A program made the translations under genes and the position numbers. From the NCBI GenBank assembly GCA_004321925.1, contig SCQH01000040.1, forward strand, positions 1 through 64,000: a stretch of DNA of 64,000 nt, given 5' to 3'. Of the stretch, positions 27,501 to 38,259 are shown piece after piece. Each line of letters starts with the position of its first letter. The first letter of the stretch is position 1. This DNA is from Nitrospirota bacterium (GTDB taxonomy: Bacteria; Nitrospirota; Thermodesulfovibrionia; Thermodesulfovibrionales; UBA6898). Below the pieces are notes generated by a model, which was not told where the DNA came from, did not search any database, and worked only from the letters and a program-made list of their open reading frames with translations.

Positions 27501-30500
27501 TGAACAGCGGGACGATAACCTCAACCAATTTCAGGCAAGATTCCTATAAGATGTATACCAGTACCCATATTGACAGGAACCTTCACTATACCCATGTGCT
27601 TACAAGCAATGATGTGTTTTGCGGCTATTGCCATAATGCCCACGGGTCTACTGCACCACGTATGACCGCGACCAATACTTTCGGGAAGAAGAACCTGGGA
27701 TTCAAGCAGCTTACCTGGGATACCGGCCAGGGCAAATACTTCGAGCTTTCTGATCAGGCCCAATGGAACACTTATTTAAATCAGGGTGGCGCTGCAACAG
27801 ATTTTGCCTGTGATGTCTGTCACGGTGATTTAGCGGTTCTTACTTCAGCGGAGCTGGCTGCAGGGTTGCCTACCACTGAAGGATTCGAGTGGAACAACTC
27901 CATGCCGGACAACTGGTATTTGAGGCCTTATATAGACCTTTCCGGCGGATATGCCGTTAATTTCGACATGGACGGCGACGGAGTTTCAGATGCCCTTGAC
28001 AACTGTCCCCTGGTAAGCAACAGCAATCAGCTTGATGCGGACAGTGACGGCATAGGGGATGCCTGCGACAATTGCCCGGCCGCTGCCAACAGGGACCAGA
28101 CGGATATTGATCTCGACGGCATCGGTGATGTGTGTGACGTCCAGCCGGTGTGCGGGAAAGAGCCGGAGCCATCCTGGGAAGTGAAGGCAAAAATGGGCAC
28201 TACGGACTATGATGATAACGGCAATGCAATAGCCCTGGATCCGGAAGGCAACATATACGTGGGCGGTTCGTTCATAAAATCCATAAACGGAAACTGGGCG
28301 GATTTCATTGTCACAAAATACGACCCGAATGGAAAACAGAAATGGAAGGTCGTGTTCGATGGCGGCGATAATGATGAGATAAACGGCATTGCGGTGGACG
28401 CCTATGGCAACAGCTATGCGGTCGGGCCTTATTATCTGGGAGGGTCCGGCGTCCGGGCGGTGAAATATAATACGTATGGCGTCCAGCAATGGGTCAGAGA
28501 ATTCGGCACTGCAGGGACAGAGTATGGCAGCGGCATTGCCCGAGACAGTTCCGACAATATCTATATAGCAGGCTCTACGAACGGAGAACTTGTTGCAGGC
28601 CAGAGCAAGGGCTTATTTGATGTATTCATAAGAAAATATGATGCCAATGGAAATGAGCTCTGGACAAAACAGTTCGGAACAACTGCTGACGACTATGGAC
28701 TGGCTATTGCCGTTGATGCGACAGGTGCCAGTTATGTGACCGGGTACACCAAAGGTGTCATGGTCTCAGGACAAAACAAAGGCAATAAAGATGTCTTTGT
28801 TGCAAAGTATGACACACTGGGGAACGAAGTATGGTTAAGGCAGTTCGGGGCGACATTTGATGATGAGGGCTTAGGCATTGCAGTTGACTCATCGTACAAC
28901 TTCTATGTCACCGGTTATACCAAGAGCGTCGTCCCGCCTAATTTTACCATAGTTCCTCTGGTGCCGTGGGACAATAAAGGCGGCAAGGACATCTTTATAA
29001 GAAAATATGATGCAGCAGGAAATCCCCTCTGGACAAAACAGGTCGGCACGGAAAATGACGACCAGGGCAACGCGATCGCGGTTGATTCCTCAGGCACAAT
29101 ATTTATTACAGGGTTCATTGACCAGATAAACCCGGAGCCCGGAAAGTATTACGGGAAGATCGTCACAAGCAGCTATGACACTGACGGGAATCTCTTATGG
29201 GAGGGGCAGAGAGGGTCTGCCTACAATAACGCAGGTAAAGGCATCGCGGTCGATGCTGCCGGCAGAGTGTATGTTACCGGCTATTATGATACCCGCAGCG
29301 ATCCTTTTCAGGAACTCGACCTCTATATTATGAAGACAGGGCCCTGCCCGCTGGACGCCGATCACGACGATATCATCAATGCTGCCGACAATTGCCCGCA
29401 TGCAGCAAATGCGGACCAACTCGATAGCGATGGAGACGGGGTTGGCGATGCGTGTGATAATTGCATCTCGACTTCAAATGCGAACCAGCTCGATACCGAC
29501 GGAGACGGGATCGGCGATGCCTGCGACAATTGCACAAGTGTGGCCAACGCTGACCAGACAGATTCGGACTGTGACGGCAAGGGCGATGCCTGTAGTGGCC
29601 TGCCAGTTTACTATCAGCCTGCCGCAATGGCTGCCACCGCACAGCAGTTCCTCACTGAAGTTATGCTCTCCTGGAATGATATCATGACCGGTGAGCAGAG
29701 CTATCGGATAGAGAGAAAAGCAGAATCCTGCAGTGCAAATACGCTCAGTTTCGCGCCGGTCGGGGCCATTTACCGGCATGACGATTTTAGCCAGGGGATC
29801 GATCCGACTGCCTGGAGCCAGTTTGGAAGGGTCCAGACCTCAAGCACGACCACTGTCCCGGTCTCTGTTTCGGATGCCAGCGGTTCGGCAGAGGTAAGCT
29901 GGACAAATGGAGCGGTCAGGCTGCATACGGTCTCCAACTTCACGGGGATGGCGGGCTATAACCAGTCTTCTATCGATATAATGAATGCGGCCGGTGTAAT
30001 AGGGGACAAGGATTTCGATCTCCAGTTTGATCTCACTCTTCCGGATGGGGCAATATCTGCCACCAAATATCATATTTACGCCCGTCTGATCTTCTACTTC
30101 CCTCAGACGGGCGGCAACAAGAATGAGTTTTATCTTGAGCGTTCAGGCAATAGTTCGGGCGGTCAATATTACGCTGGTATAACCGTCAACGGTGTCCTTG
30201 AGGGGGCTTCGCTTGCCACCGCTGACCTCTCAGGCAGCCTGCGCCTTGTCCGAAGCAACCGGCAACTGTCGGCATATATATGGAATGGCACAGGGTGGAG
30301 TCTGCTGAAGAGGCATAGTCAGCCCTTTACAACTGACCTCACACCGAGCAAGGCTACTATCTATCAATTAGCCAAGCGTGACGAGCCGGTCGGTCAGGTC
30401 CTTACGACGCTCATCGACAACTTCAGGTTCAATACAGTTGGCGGCCTGCCGGTGGCAAAACTGGACATAGCCATGAACGAGACTGCCTGGAACAGCACAG

Positions 30501-32542
30501 CCGGTGTGATGAAAGACAGCGCGGTTGACGGTAACCATGGATCGGCCATGTACTCTACCTGGCTGCCCGCAGTGGTCAGCGACAGCGAGCGGGGCCAGGT
30601 CGGCAGCTTTACCGGGATCAATGACTATATTGCCGTTCCGGGCGACGGGACCCTCCAGGCGGTTACCGGTACCAGTTTTACGTTTGCCGGCTGGGCAAAG
30701 GCAGCGGCAGTGCCTGTGGGCAATCCTTACACGCTGCTCCGCCGGCCGTACGGGTTTCCGTCGAGGACAGCTCTGCAGTATGACATCAATAAGGCGTTTC
30801 AGTTCAGTATTACCAATACCGCAGCGCAGCAGACGACGGTTACCGATCCCGGGCCTTACGAGCCGGGAGTCTGGCACCATCTCGCCGGGGTGGCTGATGA
30901 CACAAGCAAGACAATAACCATTTATGTGGATGGATTGGCAAAGGGCGTGAATACCTACACCGGCACCTTATTCGATCTCGGCACCGAACTCTACGCAATA
31001 GGGCAGAGTTTCAAGGGACGCCTTGACGACGCACGCATTTTTGACCGGGCTCTTTCGGCGGAACAGGTCGGAGCTGTCTATGCCAATAGCATGGCCTATA
31101 AAGACAACGGTCTTGCACCGTCCAGCACCTATTGCTATCAGGTCTATCCGATGAAGTCCGGCACCTGCAGCAACTGGGTGAATCATGCATCCCGGATCGA
31201 ATTCAGCACGGTCGGCAATACGCTGCCCGGCAAGCCCTCAAACCTGACGCCGGACGATGGCGCAACAGATGTTACTGTTATATACCCGACCCTGACTGCA
31301 TCCGCTTTTTCAGATGCTGACGCAGGAGATACCCACTATGCGAGTCAATGGAGGATCAGCATGGGGAGCGGACCTTCCTTTGATGCCAATCTGGTCTACA
31401 ACAGCGGAGCTGCAGCGGCAACGCTTTCCCATACAGTGACAATTGCGCTTCAGGTCAATACCACATACTACTGGCAGGTCAGTTATCAGGACAGCAAGGG
31501 TGAGTGGTCTCCTTACTCGGACGATACCTCATTCCGCATCAGCAACACGCAGCCGGCCAGGCCGGCAAATATAACTCCGGCCACCGGAGCGACAGATGTT
31601 TCCCGCTTCCCTGTACTGACAGCCTCGGCCTTTGCCGACAGCGACCCCGGCGACACCCACCTTGCCGGCCAATGGCTTATAAGCCGCGGCAGCGGGGCCG
31701 CCTTTGACTCTAATATTGCCTATAACAGCGGAACAGTCGCCGGCTCAGCAAACCATTCGGTCAGTCTGCCTTTATCCCTGAATACGGTCTATTACTGGAA
31801 GGTGCGGTATCAGGACAGCAAGGGGGTCTGGTCTGACTATTCCAGTGAGACTTCGTTTGCCAGCACAGGCTTTATCAGTCAATGGCATTTTGACGAGGGC
31901 AGTGGTGCGAGCGCTGCTGATTCCAGCGGCAGCAATACCGCAACTATTACCGGCACGAGCTATTGGGCAGCCGGTTTTTCCGGGACCGGCCTTTCCTGCA
32001 GCGGAGATGACAGGGTCTCCTGGGGATATACAGAAGGCCGTTCTGCAAATAATTTTTCGCTTGAAGCTATGGTGAAAGTACCCGCAGGCGCAACCCATCA
32101 GCAGGATACCGAAAATACGACCGACTCTGGCGGGATCTCCGGTCAGAAATATCTGTTCGGTGCAAATTACTACGGGGCCCCGGATGCAGGCATGGGGGTT
32201 TCTCTTGGCACCAACGGTATTTCTGTGTATGAACACAGCGGGGGGTACATGCCTGCCCTGGCAGTCTATAATGCAGCCATAACCCCGGCGGTCTGGCACC
32301 ATATAGTCGTAACATACACCAATAAACAGCCCCGGATATACCTCAACGGCAATCTGGCCAAGATCGGTCTTGCTTCGCCGAGAACCAATGTCTATGCCAC
32401 GACCTCACTCTGCTATGATGATTCATCATACGGTTCTTTTGCGGGCAATGTGGATGAGGTAAAGATCCATGGCACTGCCCTGACCGATGCGGAGGTCCGG
32501 GCACGCTGTGAAGCGATGAAGGGGGCAGGGCAATGCCCGTAA
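24503..32542 (+). CDS. giant secreted multihaem cytochrome with adhesin-like C-terminal modules
   Basis: 2679 aa. Signal peptide of about 31 residues ending Ala-Tyr-Ala; ribosome site GGAAGGAAG. Residues 46-1106 hold 26 haem c motifs by my count: 22 CXXCH and four CX4CH (Cys-Ser-Asn-Ile-Tyr-Cys-His type), the latter known from Geobacter-type cytochromes. Then: thrombospondin-3 calcium repeats (about 1155-1213); seven SBBP-like repeats (about 1235-1600; Ile-Ala-Val-Asp...Tyr-Val-Thr-Gly), enough for one propeller; more thrombospondin-3 repeats (about 1618-1698); a concanavalin-like region; LamG-like domains (about 1985-2190 and 2457-2670) flanking two Fn3-like repeats. Electron-transfer domain and binding modules are thus in one chain, pointing to the cell surface. 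A redox partner or mineral contact is inferred. The 930-aa gene follows after 22 bases. Confidence 0.9.
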   Translation: MAVTVQMKIAGVCITVLLVMVTLMPLCAYALDAPHSNIPGAYPVGCSNCHWTTGTANPPWGSVTSPDPQDDTINNRRCYTCHDGSVGLKKATHSSTTTSSKYWTTQGGWTIQCITCHNPHEQRQPRVWGTPSHAATGPAPVLGAWNTAAGMTGVTLAAPVAAEYRNYYFMPDKKMPVYFKVMSGTWNTTTIQVKGNAYTYASLFKPNGYAFVYAKNIKDVITYVNPLPAAVGSAGVKMFGPEGAHGPGDLTNLSESVCYICHTLASPPPSIAQHAQVPSARCSSCHSHDEGFRASCNACHGYPPVDPATLVSNPSPTGSVTAGAHARHATGGANYSYACSNCHTSGMPVTPVTDNNKVQIGFNMFGTGGGSYDGQTLSPPYTYEAANGTTVTAGGTKTCSNIYCHGNYPGSGRNASPKWGSSASGACGTCHGASNTSTPGTGKHWAHTDLTYHGLACTICHKDIVGWSSPAGYAITDRNRHVNGLVDYNFDPADPRVAGGTYSVASGTATPSNGAPRSFGTCSNIYCHSNVQPEGGVGKPTVYSNPSWASGTVACGSCHAGGHGALLNTGSHTAHLAYGFTTTDFYKCVICHTGDQSLSLSCSSCHNFYITTEYINHANHKVEVIFDPAFNRDASYGKSPSFTPGTGYSNCSNTYCHGNGTSVSSGTVNSNTSPAWGTGGQLVCDSCHGLPPSYPNGSPKANSHKSHAAHSVTDCSICHYGTTADNTTIVSKANHVNKQYSLEPKSGYSFTYAYSTFGGSCSSISCHGDAGWGGGGTGCEQCHGHDAGYEYEAGKFSQGKGSFQSHSTHTEFDADDQKGPNVSCGACHDTDHFPLFKSGTDLNGDGKYTLSETDVCDGCHSPDGAFNGVNSSGTSVGAKDNWKDGIYDTYSLKPGKEMWCAGCHDNGTAWSRPLSSGVQAVNVMGDNVTYGFNITGHGRNPAVTCIHCHSAGKPHLDHVTSPRNYRYYDGKKMQTEKLAYPEISNYALCMSCHDKTAITMNSGTITSTNFRQDSYKMYTSTHIDRNLHYTHVLTSNDVFCGYCHNAHGSTAPRMTATNTFGKKNLGFKQLTWDTGQGKYFELSDQAQWNTYLNQGGAATDFACDVCHGDLAVLTSAELAAGLPTTEGFEWNNSMPDNWYLRPYIDLSGGYAVNFDMDGDGVSDALDNCPLVSNSNQLDADSDGIGDACDNCPAAANRDQTDIDLDGIGDVCDVQPVCGKEPEPSWEVKAKMGTTDYDDNGNAIALDPEGNIYVGGSFIKSINGNWADFIVTKYDPNGKQKWKVVFDGGDNDEINGIAVDAYGNSYAVGPYYLGGSGVRAVKYNTYGVQQWVREFGTAGTEYGSGIARDSSDNIYIAGSTNGELVAGQSKGLFDVFIRKYDANGNELWTKQFGTTADDYGLAIAVDATGASYVTGYTKGVMVSGQNKGNKDVFVAKYDTLGNEVWLRQFGATFDDEGLGIAVDSSYNFYVTGYTKSVVPPNFTIVPLVPWDNKGGKDIFIRKYDAAGNPLWTKQVGTENDDQGNAIAVDSSGTIFITGFIDQINPEPGKYYGKIVTSSYDTDGNLLWEGQRGSAYNNAGKGIAVDAAGRVYVTGYYDTRSDPFQELDLYIMKTGPCPLDADHDDIINAADNCPHAANADQLDSDGDGVGDACDNCISTSNANQLDTDGDGIGDACDNCTSVANADQTDSDCDGKGDACSGLPVYYQPAAMAATAQQFLTEVMLSWNDIMTGEQSYRIERKAESCSANTLSFAPVGAIYRHDDFSQGIDPTAWSQFGRVQTSSTTTVPVSVSDASGSAEVSWTNGAVRLHTVSNFTGMAGYNQSSIDIMNAAGVIGDKDFDLQFDLTLPDGAISATKYHIYARLIFYFPQTGGNKNEFYLERSGNSSGGQYYAGITVNGVLEGASLATADLSGSLRLVRSNRQLSAYIWNGTGWSLLKRHSQPFTTDLTPSKATIYQLAKRDEPVGQVLTTLIDNFRFNTVGGLPVAKLDIAMNETAWNSTAGVMKDSAVDGNHGSAMYSTWLPAVVSDSERGQVGSFTGINDYIAVPGDGTLQAVTGTSFTFAGWAKAAAVPVGNPYTLLRRPYGFPSRTALQYDINKAFQFSITNTAAQQTTVTDPGPYEPGVWHHLAGVADDTSKTITIYVDGLAKGVNTYTGTLFDLGTELYAIGQSFKGRLDDARIFDRALSAEQVGAVYANSMAYKDNGLAPSSTYCYQVYPMKSGTCSNWVNHASRIEFSTVGNTLPGKPSNLTPDDGATDVTVIYPTLTASAFSDADAGDTHYASQWRISMGSGPSFDANLVYNSGAAAATLSHTVTIALQVNTTYYWQVSYQDSKGEWSPYSDDTSFRISNTQPARPANITPATGATDVSRFPVLTASAFADSDPGDTHLAGQWLISRGSGAAFDSNIAYNSGTVAGSANHSVSLPLSLNTVYYWKVRYQDSKGVWSDYSSETSFASTGFISQWHFDEGSGASAADSSGSNTATITGTSYWAAGFSGTGLSCSGDDRVSWGYTEGRSANNFSLEAMVKVPAGATHQQDTENTTDSGGISGQKYLFGANYYGAPDAGMGVSLGTNGISVYEHSGGYMPALAVYNAAITPAVWHHIVVTYTNKQPRIYLNGNLAKIGLASPRTNVYATTSLCYDDSSYGSFAGNVDEVKIHGTALTDAEVRARCEAMKGAGQCP

Positions 32543-32564
32543 GGATGCGAAACAGGGGGACTCC

Positions 32565-35357
32565 ATGATCGCAGCGATTATTGAAAAAAGCAGGAAGCTG
32601 GTCCTGGCGGTTGCACTACCCGTATGTCTTGGCCTCAGTTCCTCTGCGGCAGCGCTTGGTGAGACGGCGGCACCCGTCATAACGAAGCTTCTTACAGTCT
32701 CAGCATCAGCCCGGACAAAGACCCCGTCCTTCGTTGCCACTGGAGCCGACGGCACGGTATATATAGCTGACGGCAGCAGGAACAACCTGCATCTCTATTC
32801 TGCCGGCGGTGCCTTCAGAAAGACCATTGCACTTGAGGCCCGGCCTGTTTCGCTTTCGATATCCCCGGCCAATACGGTCTATGTGGGCCAGACCACCGGC
32901 GCAGAGGGGTTTATTGATATATATACATCCGAAGGCATCCTCACAGAAAGGGTCCCCGGTTTTATCAGGCCGGCCTCAATAGCGTTTGCCCGGGACGGGA
33001 CGCTCTACGTCATAGATGCAGAGGCCCTCCGGGTCGTCGATGCAGGCCATACGGTCCGGCAGACGGTCTCAGGGGGATTCATCAGCCCCAGATCCGTAGC
33101 GGTCAATGAGCAGGCGGGTGAGCTGTATGTCCTGGACATGGGCTTTATGGCAAACGTGGACGGACGCCAGACCAATGTCTGGCGGGTCCAGACCTTTTCA
33201 TTATCGGACATACCATCAGGGGTCACCGGCATTTTTTCGAAATACGGCATGTCAGCTGACGGTTCACTCGGCTTTGTCTCTTCCATGACGATCGACAGCA
33301 TGGGCCGGCTATATCTAACCGACAACCTGCAGAACATAATCGGGATATATGATCCCCGCGGTATATACCTGGGGACCGTCTTTGATGCAACGGCAACACT
33401 CAACCCGCTGTATGCAAGCATCAACAGGGCAACAAACCGCCTGTCGGTCATATCCGGCTCCGGGAAGACCTTTTCGGTCTTTGGGATCGACGCCTACGCA
33501 AACATCTCTGTGGAGCCTGCCTCCCTGACCATCCAGTATCAGGCCGGAGCCGGTGCTCTGCAGGCGCCCCTTATCCTGAGCAACATTGGCAGCGCCACGA
33601 CCGGATGGCAGGCCAGCTTCAATATGCCATGGCTGACAATGCTGCCGGCCTCAGGGGAAATAGACAGGGATGCGCAGCAGACGGTAGCGGTCCGGGTTAT
33701 ACCGGCAGAAACAGCAGGGTTAACAGCAGGCAGAGCGTACAGCGGCAGCATCACCATCTCTTATAACGGCGGCACGGTGATAGTGCCGGTCACCCTCGTC
33801 ATGAACGACAGCCCGGTGATGACCCTGACACCGGAGATCATCAATATAACCAAGCGCATATCTGAGGCAGGAGCAATTTCTGATATAGCCATAACAATAA
33901 GCAACGACCTCAGCGGGGTAAAGACATGGACTGCGCAGTCAGACGTCCCCTGGCTCGCTATAGCGCAGAAAGCAGCCGGGGGAGCCCCTGTCAACGGTCC
34001 GGCAACGACCACCTCGGTGGCGCAGATAGTATTGAGCGGCGATCCTGCAGCCCCGATCAACACAACAGCCGGGACATATACCGGGCATATTATATTCTCG
34101 TCGGAAGGTGTAAGAGGCAGCCCCGCCCTTCTGAGGGTCAACGTGACGGTCGTTGCCGCGGGGAAGATCCTGGTCACGACGGACAACGCAGATGCAAAAT
34201 TCAGCATAGCCGGCCCCGACAGAGTGTATGAAGGGCAAGGCACACAGTATACCACGACCGCAGCAGCCGGTGATTACCGGATAACCTTCAGTCCGGTAAA
34301 AGGCTATAAAACACCTGCGCCGCAGACCAAAACGCTCAGTGCGGACAATGAGACCATCACCTTTCATGGCCGCTACAGGGATCTCAGAAAGAAAATGAAT
34401 ATAATCGCAAGCCATGGGGCAGGTCCGTCCGAGCCGTCCGAGATCGCCGTATTTGACAGCGCTGGACAGCTGCAGCTGAAGTTCAGCCCCTTTCCTCCCC
34501 GGCAGATGTACGGGGCAAATACCGCAGTAGGGGACTTTGACGGGGACGGCATCATGGATATCATGGCCGGAAGCGGGGGAGGGACCAACCTTCAGGCAGT
34601 GGTCAAGGGCTTTAAAAGGGGTGGCAGTCCCCTTAGCGGCCTTGCCTTTAAGGCCTATAAAGAGAGGACCGGGGTCATTGTTGCCGCAGGAGATTTTGAC
34701 GGGGATGCAAAAGACGAGATAGTGACCGGCCGCACGAACGGCTCGACCGTTGTGCGGATATTCTCCTATGCTCCCTCAGGAGAAACGGTACGGGACACCG
34801 GGGCATCTTTCGAGGCCTATCCCGGCCAGTCAGGCGGAGTTACCCTGGCAGTCGCCGATGTTAACGCAGACGGGCTCCCGGAGATCATCACCCTGCAGCG
34901 CAGCGGACCGGCAAACCGGCAGCTGAAGGTATTCCGGATAAACACAGCCGAAGGGGCTGGTAAATGGACGGCAGTAACTGAGCCGGTAGCAGAATTCGGT
35001 GTTTGTCCGGCAGATGCCGCTTCAGAGGGGACCTCGGCGGCTGATACCGCTATCAACCTGGCTGCGGCCGACGTAACCGGGGATGGGATTGCGGAGATAC
35101 TTGCTGCCTGTCCGGGTGCCGGGGTCAGGATATATTCCGGCAACGGGGAACTGATCGAGGCTATACCGGCCGGACCAGCGGGGTCTGATTTTATAGCTGC
35201 CGGGGATCTTACGCTGGACGGGATCGCCGAGATAGTCTTAGGGGATGCCCGGGAGAACTCGGTCCGCATCCCGGGTCAGCCTGACAGGGGCTTCAGGGCC
35301 TTTAAACGCAGCCTGGGAGTTAAGGTATCTGTGGGCGACCTCGGGTATGGGAATTAG
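32565..35357 (+). CDS. secreted NHL-propeller / BACON / FG-GAP protein
   Basis: 930 aa with a signal peptide (cleavage near residue 34 after Ser-Ser-Ala-Ala-Ala). Residues about 45-300 form NHL-type propeller repeats (Asp-Gly-Thr-Val-Tyr-Ile-Ala-Asp; Asp-Gly-Thr-Leu-Tyr-Val-Ile-Asp). Two BACON-like beta domains follow (about 315-420 and 422-535; Pro-Trp-Leu within each), then a small beta domain and five FG-GAP repeats from about 625 (Val-Gly-Asp-Phe-Asp-Gly-Asp-Gly and variants), which bind calcium. No haem motif. It starts 22 bases after the multihaem cytochrome gene and is surely co-transcribed. NHL proteins occur beside multihaem cytochromes in electron conduits of metal reducers, so a scaffold or docking role is plausible. 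Confidence 0.82.
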   Translation: MIAAIIEKSRKLVLAVALPVCLGLSSSAAALGETAAPVITKLLTVSASARTKTPSFVATGADGTVYIADGSRNNLHLYSAGGAFRKTIALEARPVSLSISPANTVYVGQTTGAEGFIDIYTSEGILTERVPGFIRPASIAFARDGTLYVIDAEALRVVDAGHTVRQTVSGGFISPRSVAVNEQAGELYVLDMGFMANVDGRQTNVWRVQTFSLSDIPSGVTGIFSKYGMSADGSLGFVSSMTIDSMGRLYLTDNLQNIIGIYDPRGIYLGTVFDATATLNPLYASINRATNRLSVISGSGKTFSVFGIDAYANISVEPASLTIQYQAGAGALQAPLILSNIGSATTGWQASFNMPWLTMLPASGEIDRDAQQTVAVRVIPAETAGLTAGRAYSGSITISYNGGTVIVPVTLVMNDSPVMTLTPEIINITKRISEAGAISDIAITISNDLSGVKTWTAQSDVPWLAIAQKAAGGAPVNGPATTTSVAQIVLSGDPAAPINTTAGTYTGHIIFSSEGVRGSPALLRVNVTVVAAGKILVTTDNADAKFSIAGPDRVYEGQGTQYTTTAAAGDYRITFSPVKGYKTPAPQTKTLSADNETITFHGRYRDLRKKMNIIASHGAGPSEPSEIAVFDSAGQLQLKFSPFPPRQMYGANTAVGDFDGDGIMDIMAGSGGGTNLQAVVKGFKRGGSPLSGLAFKAYKERTGVIVAAGDFDGDAKDEIVTGRTNGSTVVRIFSYAPSGETVRDTGASFEAYPGQSGGVTLAVADVNADGLPEIITLQRSGPANRQLKVFRINTAEGAGKWTAVTEPVAEFGVCPADAASEGTSAADTAINLAAADVTGDGIAEILAACPGAGVRIYSGNGELIEAIPAGPAGSDFIAAGDLTLDGIAEIVLGDARENSVRIPGQPDRGFRAFKRSLGVKVSVGDLGYGN

Positions 35358-35433
35358 GGAATCCGATAGGGGAAGGTACCATGGCTCTGCAACCTTCATA
35401 CATATTTATTGAGCTAACAGACAGGCCAAGAGT

Positions 35434-35637
35434 TTACCGTTGAACCACCTTCATTGTAGTTGGCTTGCGGTTGGCCATGGACATATCATTTTCGAAAAGA
35501 TATTCCGATAGGGCAGGACAGAGTCTGTAGGTCTCCTTAAAACAGTATGTTTCCATGGTATCAATGCTCGGAATATACTGAGATACTGACGCACTGCATG
35601 TGCCGATGCATCCTTCATCAAAATATGGACAACTCAT
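35434..35637 (-). CDS. small Cys-rich cytoplasmic protein
   Basis: 67 aa from the ATG at 35637, which has GGAGG five bases upstream; a GTG two codons earlier is the alternative. Six Cys: Cys-Pro-Tyr, Gly-Cys-Ile-Gly-Thr-Cys, Tyr-Cys and Leu-Cys-Pro-Ala-Leu. The spacing is not a ferredoxin but could hold a metal or Fe-S cluster. No signal peptide. It points against its neighbours and faces the end of the NHL gene. No function proposed. Confidence 0.6.
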   Translation of the reverse strand: MSCPYFDEGCIGTCSASVSQYIPSIDTMETYCFKETYRLCPALSEYLFENDMSMANRKPTTMKVVQR

Positions 35638-35900
35638 ACACACCTCCCGTAAAACCGGATAAAGATAATTTTATAAAAAAGAATAACACTCAACTGTGAA
35701 TATAATTTGAAGGTATGGAGAGATTTTGGCAGGGACTTACTCACAGGACAGGCATTATGCGATTCAGAATGCTTTTTTTATCAGTCCATGTCAAAATACG
35801 ACATGGGGTCGTTCGGAAAAACCGTGCAACAATCCCGGCAATTTAAATGAGCATAAAACAGGGCAGGATCAACCCGAAATCCTGAGGGGATCAATCGACT

Positions 35901-38204
35901 ATGTCGCATGATACAGACAGATCAAAAACTGCTGCAGGGGAAACAAATCCTGTCACGTTAGAATTCCTCGACAGGGATCTTGAAAATGATTTTGCAGCAG
36001 ATTATTTTGATAAAACAATAAAGCGGCTTCGATACTCAATAGTTTTAGGCTTTATCCTCTATGGACTCTTCGGAATATTGGACAGCTGGATAATCCCGGA
36101 GGCCAAGAACCAGGCCTGGATAATTCGCTATGTCGTTGTCTGTCCCTATCTTGCGTTTTTTATGCTGTTCACGTATTCGCCTTATTTCAGGAAGGTCATG
36201 CAGTTGTCTGTTGCAGTTACTATGCTTGTTTGCGGATTTGGGCTCATCCTGATGATATCTTTTGCGGGACCGGTCGGCGGGTCTTTATATTACTCAGGAC
36301 TGATACTGGTGATCATGTTTACCTTTACCCTGGTATATCTGAGATTCATCTATGCCGTATCCGTCTCTATGGTCCTGTTAATTTTTTATAATATCGTCGC
36401 CATTGTGAAAGGCCATATCCCCCTCCCGATCCTTATAAACAACAATTTCTTTTTTATCTCGGCGAATATCGTCGGGATGCTTGCCGGCTATTCAACTGAA
36501 CAGTATTTCCGCAGGAATTTTCTGCAGACACGGGTGATCAAGGATAACGTAAATAAACTGGAAGATGAGATCTCACGCCACAAGGGAACATATCAGGAAT
36601 TGGTCAGATCACTTTCCCTCCTTAAAGCAACAGTAGAATCAACGGCAGACGGCATTCTGGTCGTTGATACAACGGGGAAGGTCACTCTTTACAATCCGAC
36701 CTTCCTGGCGTTGTGGAAGATCCCCGAATCCCTCATGGCCCTGCATGACGACAACAGGCTTATTGAGTATGTGCTCGATCAACTCAAAGAACCGGACGCC
36801 TTTATCGCCCTGGTGAGGAGACTTTACAACAACCCTGGGGTTGAGAGCTCTGATGTTCTGGAGTTTAAGGACGGCAGGGTCTATGAACGGTATTCGAAAC
36901 CCCAGAGGATCGACGATAAAATTGTCGGTAGGGTCTGGTGCTTTAAGGACATAACCGACCGTAAACGGTTCGAAGCCGAACTTATTGAATACCGGGATCA
37001 TCTTGAGGAATTGGTGGGCACGCGCACAGAGGAGCTTTCGGTATTGAACAACCAGCTTCGCCAATCTCAAAAAATGGAGGCGATCGGTATCCTGGCAGGA
37101 GGCGTGGCCCATGAATTCAGCAATATATTATCTACCATCAAAGGGTCTGCCTATATCATACAGAAGAAACTGCAGAAGGACGACGCGTTAAATAAATACG
37201 CCGATCAGATAACCGCCTCGATCAACAAGGCGAGTGACCTTGCCCATGGTCTTCTTGCGTTCAGCAGAAAACAGATCATAGACCTGAAACCGCATAAGAT
37301 AAATGAGATCGTTATAAGGGTTAAGGATCTTATATCCAGACTTATAGGCGAACATATAGAGTTAACCGTGGAGTTGACCGCCAGAGACCTGACCATAATA
37401 GCTGACAGCAATCAGATGGAACAGGTCCTGATAAACCTTGTAACAAATGCCATCGACGCCATGCAGAAAGGCGGGCGCCTGACCATGAAGACGGATCTTG
37501 CGGAAATGACCGAGGACTTCATAAAAGAGCATGGGTTTGGCGCCCCCGGCCACTATGCCCTGGTCCGGGTCACTGACACGGGCACCGGCATGACTGAAAG
37601 GACGAAAGAAAGGATCTTTGAGCCGTTCTTTACCACAAAAGAGGTAGGCAAAGGGACCGGGTTGGGGCTATCAATAGCCTATGGCTTGGTAAAACAGCAT
37701 AATGGGTATATCGATCTGGATACCAGGCCCGGGGAGGGCACAACCTTCAGCATATATATCCCGATAGCAGAGCAGAAAGCTGAAGAAGTATCTGTTCAGG
37801 ATCCGCCTTCGGTAACCGGTGGCCGGGAGACGATCCTTTTCGCCGAAGATGAAGCCGACACGAGGAAAATAATGACCGAGGTCCTGCGGTTTGAAGGGTA
37901 TACGGTCCTGGAGGCGGCTGATGGCGAGGAGGCAATAAGGATATTCCGGGAAAACAGGGAAAGGATAGATATTGCGCTGCTTGATGTCAGAATGCCTAAA
38001 AAAGATGGAAAGGAAGTTTATGCCGAGATCAAAAAGATCAGGCCGGGCATCAGGAGCCTGTTCATGAGCGGTTACACGGCAGATGTGATCGATAACAGCG
38101 ATTTCAGGGAGAAGGGATTAAACTTCATCTCAAAGGCCTCAACACCGGAAGAGATATTAGCCAAGATACGAACGGTATTGGACGAGCCGGGCTCCAGCCT
38201 TTAA
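35901..38204 (+). CDS. hybrid histidine kinase with six-helix sensor, PAS and receiver
   Basis: 767 aa. Six transmembrane helices (about 45-210) form a membrane sensor without a large periplasmic loop; then a coiled linker, a PAS domain (about 240-355), HisKA with the phospho-acceptor His404 in Val-Ala-His-Glu-Phe-Ser, an ATPase domain with Asn-Ala-Ile-Asp-Ala (N box), Asp-Thr-Gly-Thr-Gly (G1) and Gly-Thr-Gly-Leu-Gly-Leu (G2), and a C-terminal receiver whose phospho-acceptor is Asp695 in Leu-Leu-Asp-Val-Arg-Met. No DNA-binding output domain is present, and no partner regulator is adjacent, so the signal must go to a distant protein. The ribosome site is GAGGGG, 11 bases before the ATG. Confidence 0.9.
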   Translation: MSHDTDRSKTAAGETNPVTLEFLDRDLENDFAADYFDKTIKRLRYSIVLGFILYGLFGILDSWIIPEAKNQAWIIRYVVVCPYLAFFMLFTYSPYFRKVMQLSVAVTMLVCGFGLILMISFAGPVGGSLYYSGLILVIMFTFTLVYLRFIYAVSVSMVLLIFYNIVAIVKGHIPLPILINNNFFFISANIVGMLAGYSTEQYFRRNFLQTRVIKDNVNKLEDEISRHKGTYQELVRSLSLLKATVESTADGILVVDTTGKVTLYNPTFLALWKIPESLMALHDDNRLIEYVLDQLKEPDAFIALVRRLYNNPGVESSDVLEFKDGRVYERYSKPQRIDDKIVGRVWCFKDITDRKRFEAELIEYRDHLEELVGTRTEELSVLNNQLRQSQKMEAIGILAGGVAHEFSNILSTIKGSAYIIQKKLQKDDALNKYADQITASINKASDLAHGLLAFSRKQIIDLKPHKINEIVIRVKDLISRLIGEHIELTVELTARDLTIIADSNQMEQVLINLVTNAIDAMQKGGRLTMKTDLAEMTEDFIKEHGFGAPGHYALVRVTDTGTGMTERTKERIFEPFFTTKEVGKGTGLGLSIAYGLVKQHNGYIDLDTRPGEGTTFSIYIPIAEQKAEEVSVQDPPSVTGGRETILFAEDEADTRKIMTEVLRFEGYTVLEAADGEEAIRIFRENRERIDIALLDVRMPKKDGKEVYAEIKKIRPGIRSLFMSGYTADVIDNSDFREKGLNFISKASTPEEILAKIRTVLDEPGSSL

Positions 38205-38259
38205 TTTGTTCCTCTCTGAAGATACTCTTCATATCTCACGCAGGCTCTCAGGTCATCGC

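Noticed and set aside
35358-35433. Possible c-di-GMP riboswitch tail (GGTACCATGG region)
   Set aside because: Only a few bases resemble the 3' part of GEMM-I; the tetraloop-receptor core is absent and it lies downstream of both genes.
35644-35900. Hairpin CCATGTC/GACATGG (35786-35806) before the histidine kinase gene
   Set aside because: Seven-base arms only; no link to a known regulator.
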